Origin: Chthoniobacterales bacterium
Lineage (GTDB): Bacteria > Verrucomicrobiota > Verrucomicrobiia > Chthoniobacterales > UBA10450
Reading direction: 5' to 3'
Assembly: GCA_013697015.1 (NCBI GenBank)
Contig: JACCXL010000189.1
Span: 1 to 6,972 of the forward strand
DNA length: 6,972 nucleotides
The notes beneath the pieces were generated by a model that searched no databases, was not told where the DNA came from, and saw nothing but the letters and a program-made list of their open reading frames with translations. Within the stretch, counting starts at the first letter, position 1. Each line of letters opens with the position of its first letter. The translations under genes were made by a program, and so were the position numbers. Of the stretch, positions 6,367-6,972 are shown piece after piece.

Positions 6367-6882
6367 ATGGCAAAGCCCGTAAGACTTACGTTACTCCTGC
6401 TCTGCAGCTCTTTATTGGTCGGCTGTGCCACGGAATCCGCCCGAAGAAGTCTGAGCAGCGGAGCCAAAGGCCACAGAATTGAAAAAGTGCGAACGACCGC
6501 CTATACCGGCGATGAGGGAACGGGGCACCGAAACGCCGTCGGCGGTCGCCTCTCGGCCGGAAGAGTGCGCAGCGCTGCTTCCGACTGGTCGCGCTTTCCT
6601 CTGGGAACCAAATTTCAGATTTTTGGCACGAAAGAGATTTACGAAATCGACGATTACGGCGGCGCGTTGATCGGGACGAACACCATCGATCTCTACAAAG
6701 CGACTCGCGCGGCCATGCGCGCCTGGGGAGTGCGTCGCGTTGATATCGAGATTCTGCAATGGGGATCAGCGGAGCAAAGTTTGAAGGTGCTGCGCCCGCG
6801 ACGTCACGTCCGCATCGTCCGACGGATGGTCGCCGCTCTGGAAAGTAAAACGCGCAGGCAAAGCGTGTTGCGTGAGTTTTGA
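6367..6882 (+). CDS. 3D-domain lipoprotein, putative cell-wall enzyme
   Basis: Predicted exported lipoprotein of 171 residues. The N-terminus has a short basic region, a hydrophobic stretch and the lipobox LVGC with the acylated Cys at residue 20. A 3D domain follows (about 41-130): TTAYTGD, then ASDWSRFPLGTKFQI (Asp73), EIDDYGGALIG (Asp96) and NTIDLY (Asp108), matching the three conserved aspartates that name the domain. The fold is a double-psi beta barrel related to MltA-type lytic transglycosylases, so an envelope role on peptidoglycan is plausible but unproven. The C-terminal 30-40 residues are Arg-rich. There is no LysM or SH3 domain. The 73 bases upstream (6294-6366) separate it from the divergent pdeM remnant, with only a poor promoter-like pair. 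Confidence 0.85.
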   Translation: MAKPVRLTLLLLCSSLLVGCATESARRSLSSGAKGHRIEKVRTTAYTGDEGTGHRNAVGGRLSAGRVRSAASDWSRFPLGTKFQIFGTKEIYEIDDYGGALIGTNTIDLYKATRAAMRAWGVRRVDIEILQWGSAEQSLKVLRPRRHVRIVRRMVAALESKTRRQSVLREF

Positions 6883-6915
6883 CATAATCCGACGGGCCGT
6901 CGAACTGTTCGGCGA

Positions 6916-6972
6916 GTGAAAATACTTATTGTCGGCGGCGCGGGTTATATTGGGAGCGTCTGCGCCGAACTG
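6916..6972 (+). CDS. NAD-dependent epimerase/dehydratase (5' end only)
   Basis: Only the first 19 codons are present, from GTG 6916 to the window edge, reading VKILIVGGAGYIGSVCAEL. The beta strand followed by GGAGYIG is the NAD-binding GxxGxxG loop of extended short-chain dehydrogenases such as UDP-glucose 4-epimerase. The start is chosen because the strand-loop begins immediately, as usual for this family. It lies 33 bases downstream of the 3D lipoprotein in the same direction; the gap holds a small palindrome (CGACGG-G-CCGTCG, 6890-6902). The exact substrate cannot be told from this fragment. Confidence 0.8.
   Translation, partial: MKILIVGGAGYIGSVCAEL

Noticed and set aside
6890..6902. Terminator after the 3D lipoprotein gene (CGACGG-G-CCGTCG)
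   Set aside because: The stem is only 5-6 bp with a tiny loop and there is no T run after it.
1..6972. tRNA, rRNA, CRISPR array, integrase, transposase or toxin-antitoxin genes
   Set aside because: I found no cloverleaf-like segment, no regularly spaced repeats and no protein with such motifs.

Overview
The window looks like chromosomal DNA of a GC-rich Gram-negative bacterium, most likely from the Verrucomicrobiota (soil Chthoniobacterales-like). This is an inference from the style of the RdgB and LeuRS proteins, the tandem ExbD genes around a TonB, and REP-like palindromic sequence, not from a marker-gene search. Both ends are cut: the left edge lies inside an exbB-type gene and the right edge inside a nucleotide-sugar epimerase-type gene.

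Layout. (1) 1-1934, + strand: an energy-transduction operon of exbB (3' part), exbD, tonB and a second exbD. These would form an inner-membrane proton-driven motor and the TonB rod that energises outer-membrane transporters. (2) 1909-2529, - strand: rdgB, an ITP/XTP pyrophosphatase that cleans the nucleotide pool. It meets the second exbD tail to tail with a 26-bp overlap. (3) 2530-2646: a 117-bp divergent intergenic region dominated by a G8 tract and an inverted-repeat, CAGGAA-rich element. (4) 2647-5812, + strand: leuS (leucyl-tRNA synthetase) followed almost without a gap by mscL, a mechanosensitive channel whose C-terminal tail is a four-cysteine zinc-ribbon-like module. (5) 5809-6293, - strand: a decayed pdeM-type metallophosphoesterase with three frameshifts and an internal deletion. 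(6) 6367-6882, + strand: a small lipoprotein with a 3D (three-aspartate) domain. (7) 6916-6972: the first 19 codons of a Rossmann-fold epimerase.

Most of the window is ordinary housekeeping and envelope biology, and I do not see a new defence or biosynthetic system. The most notable feature is a 115-bp palindromic, MITE/REP-like element at 3456-3570 that sits in frame inside leuS. It adds roughly 35-40 residues at the entrance to the editing domain without breaking the gene. Next in interest are the pdeM pseudogene, whose lesions can be traced one by one, the zinc-ribbon tail on MscL, and the exbD-tonB-exbD duplication.
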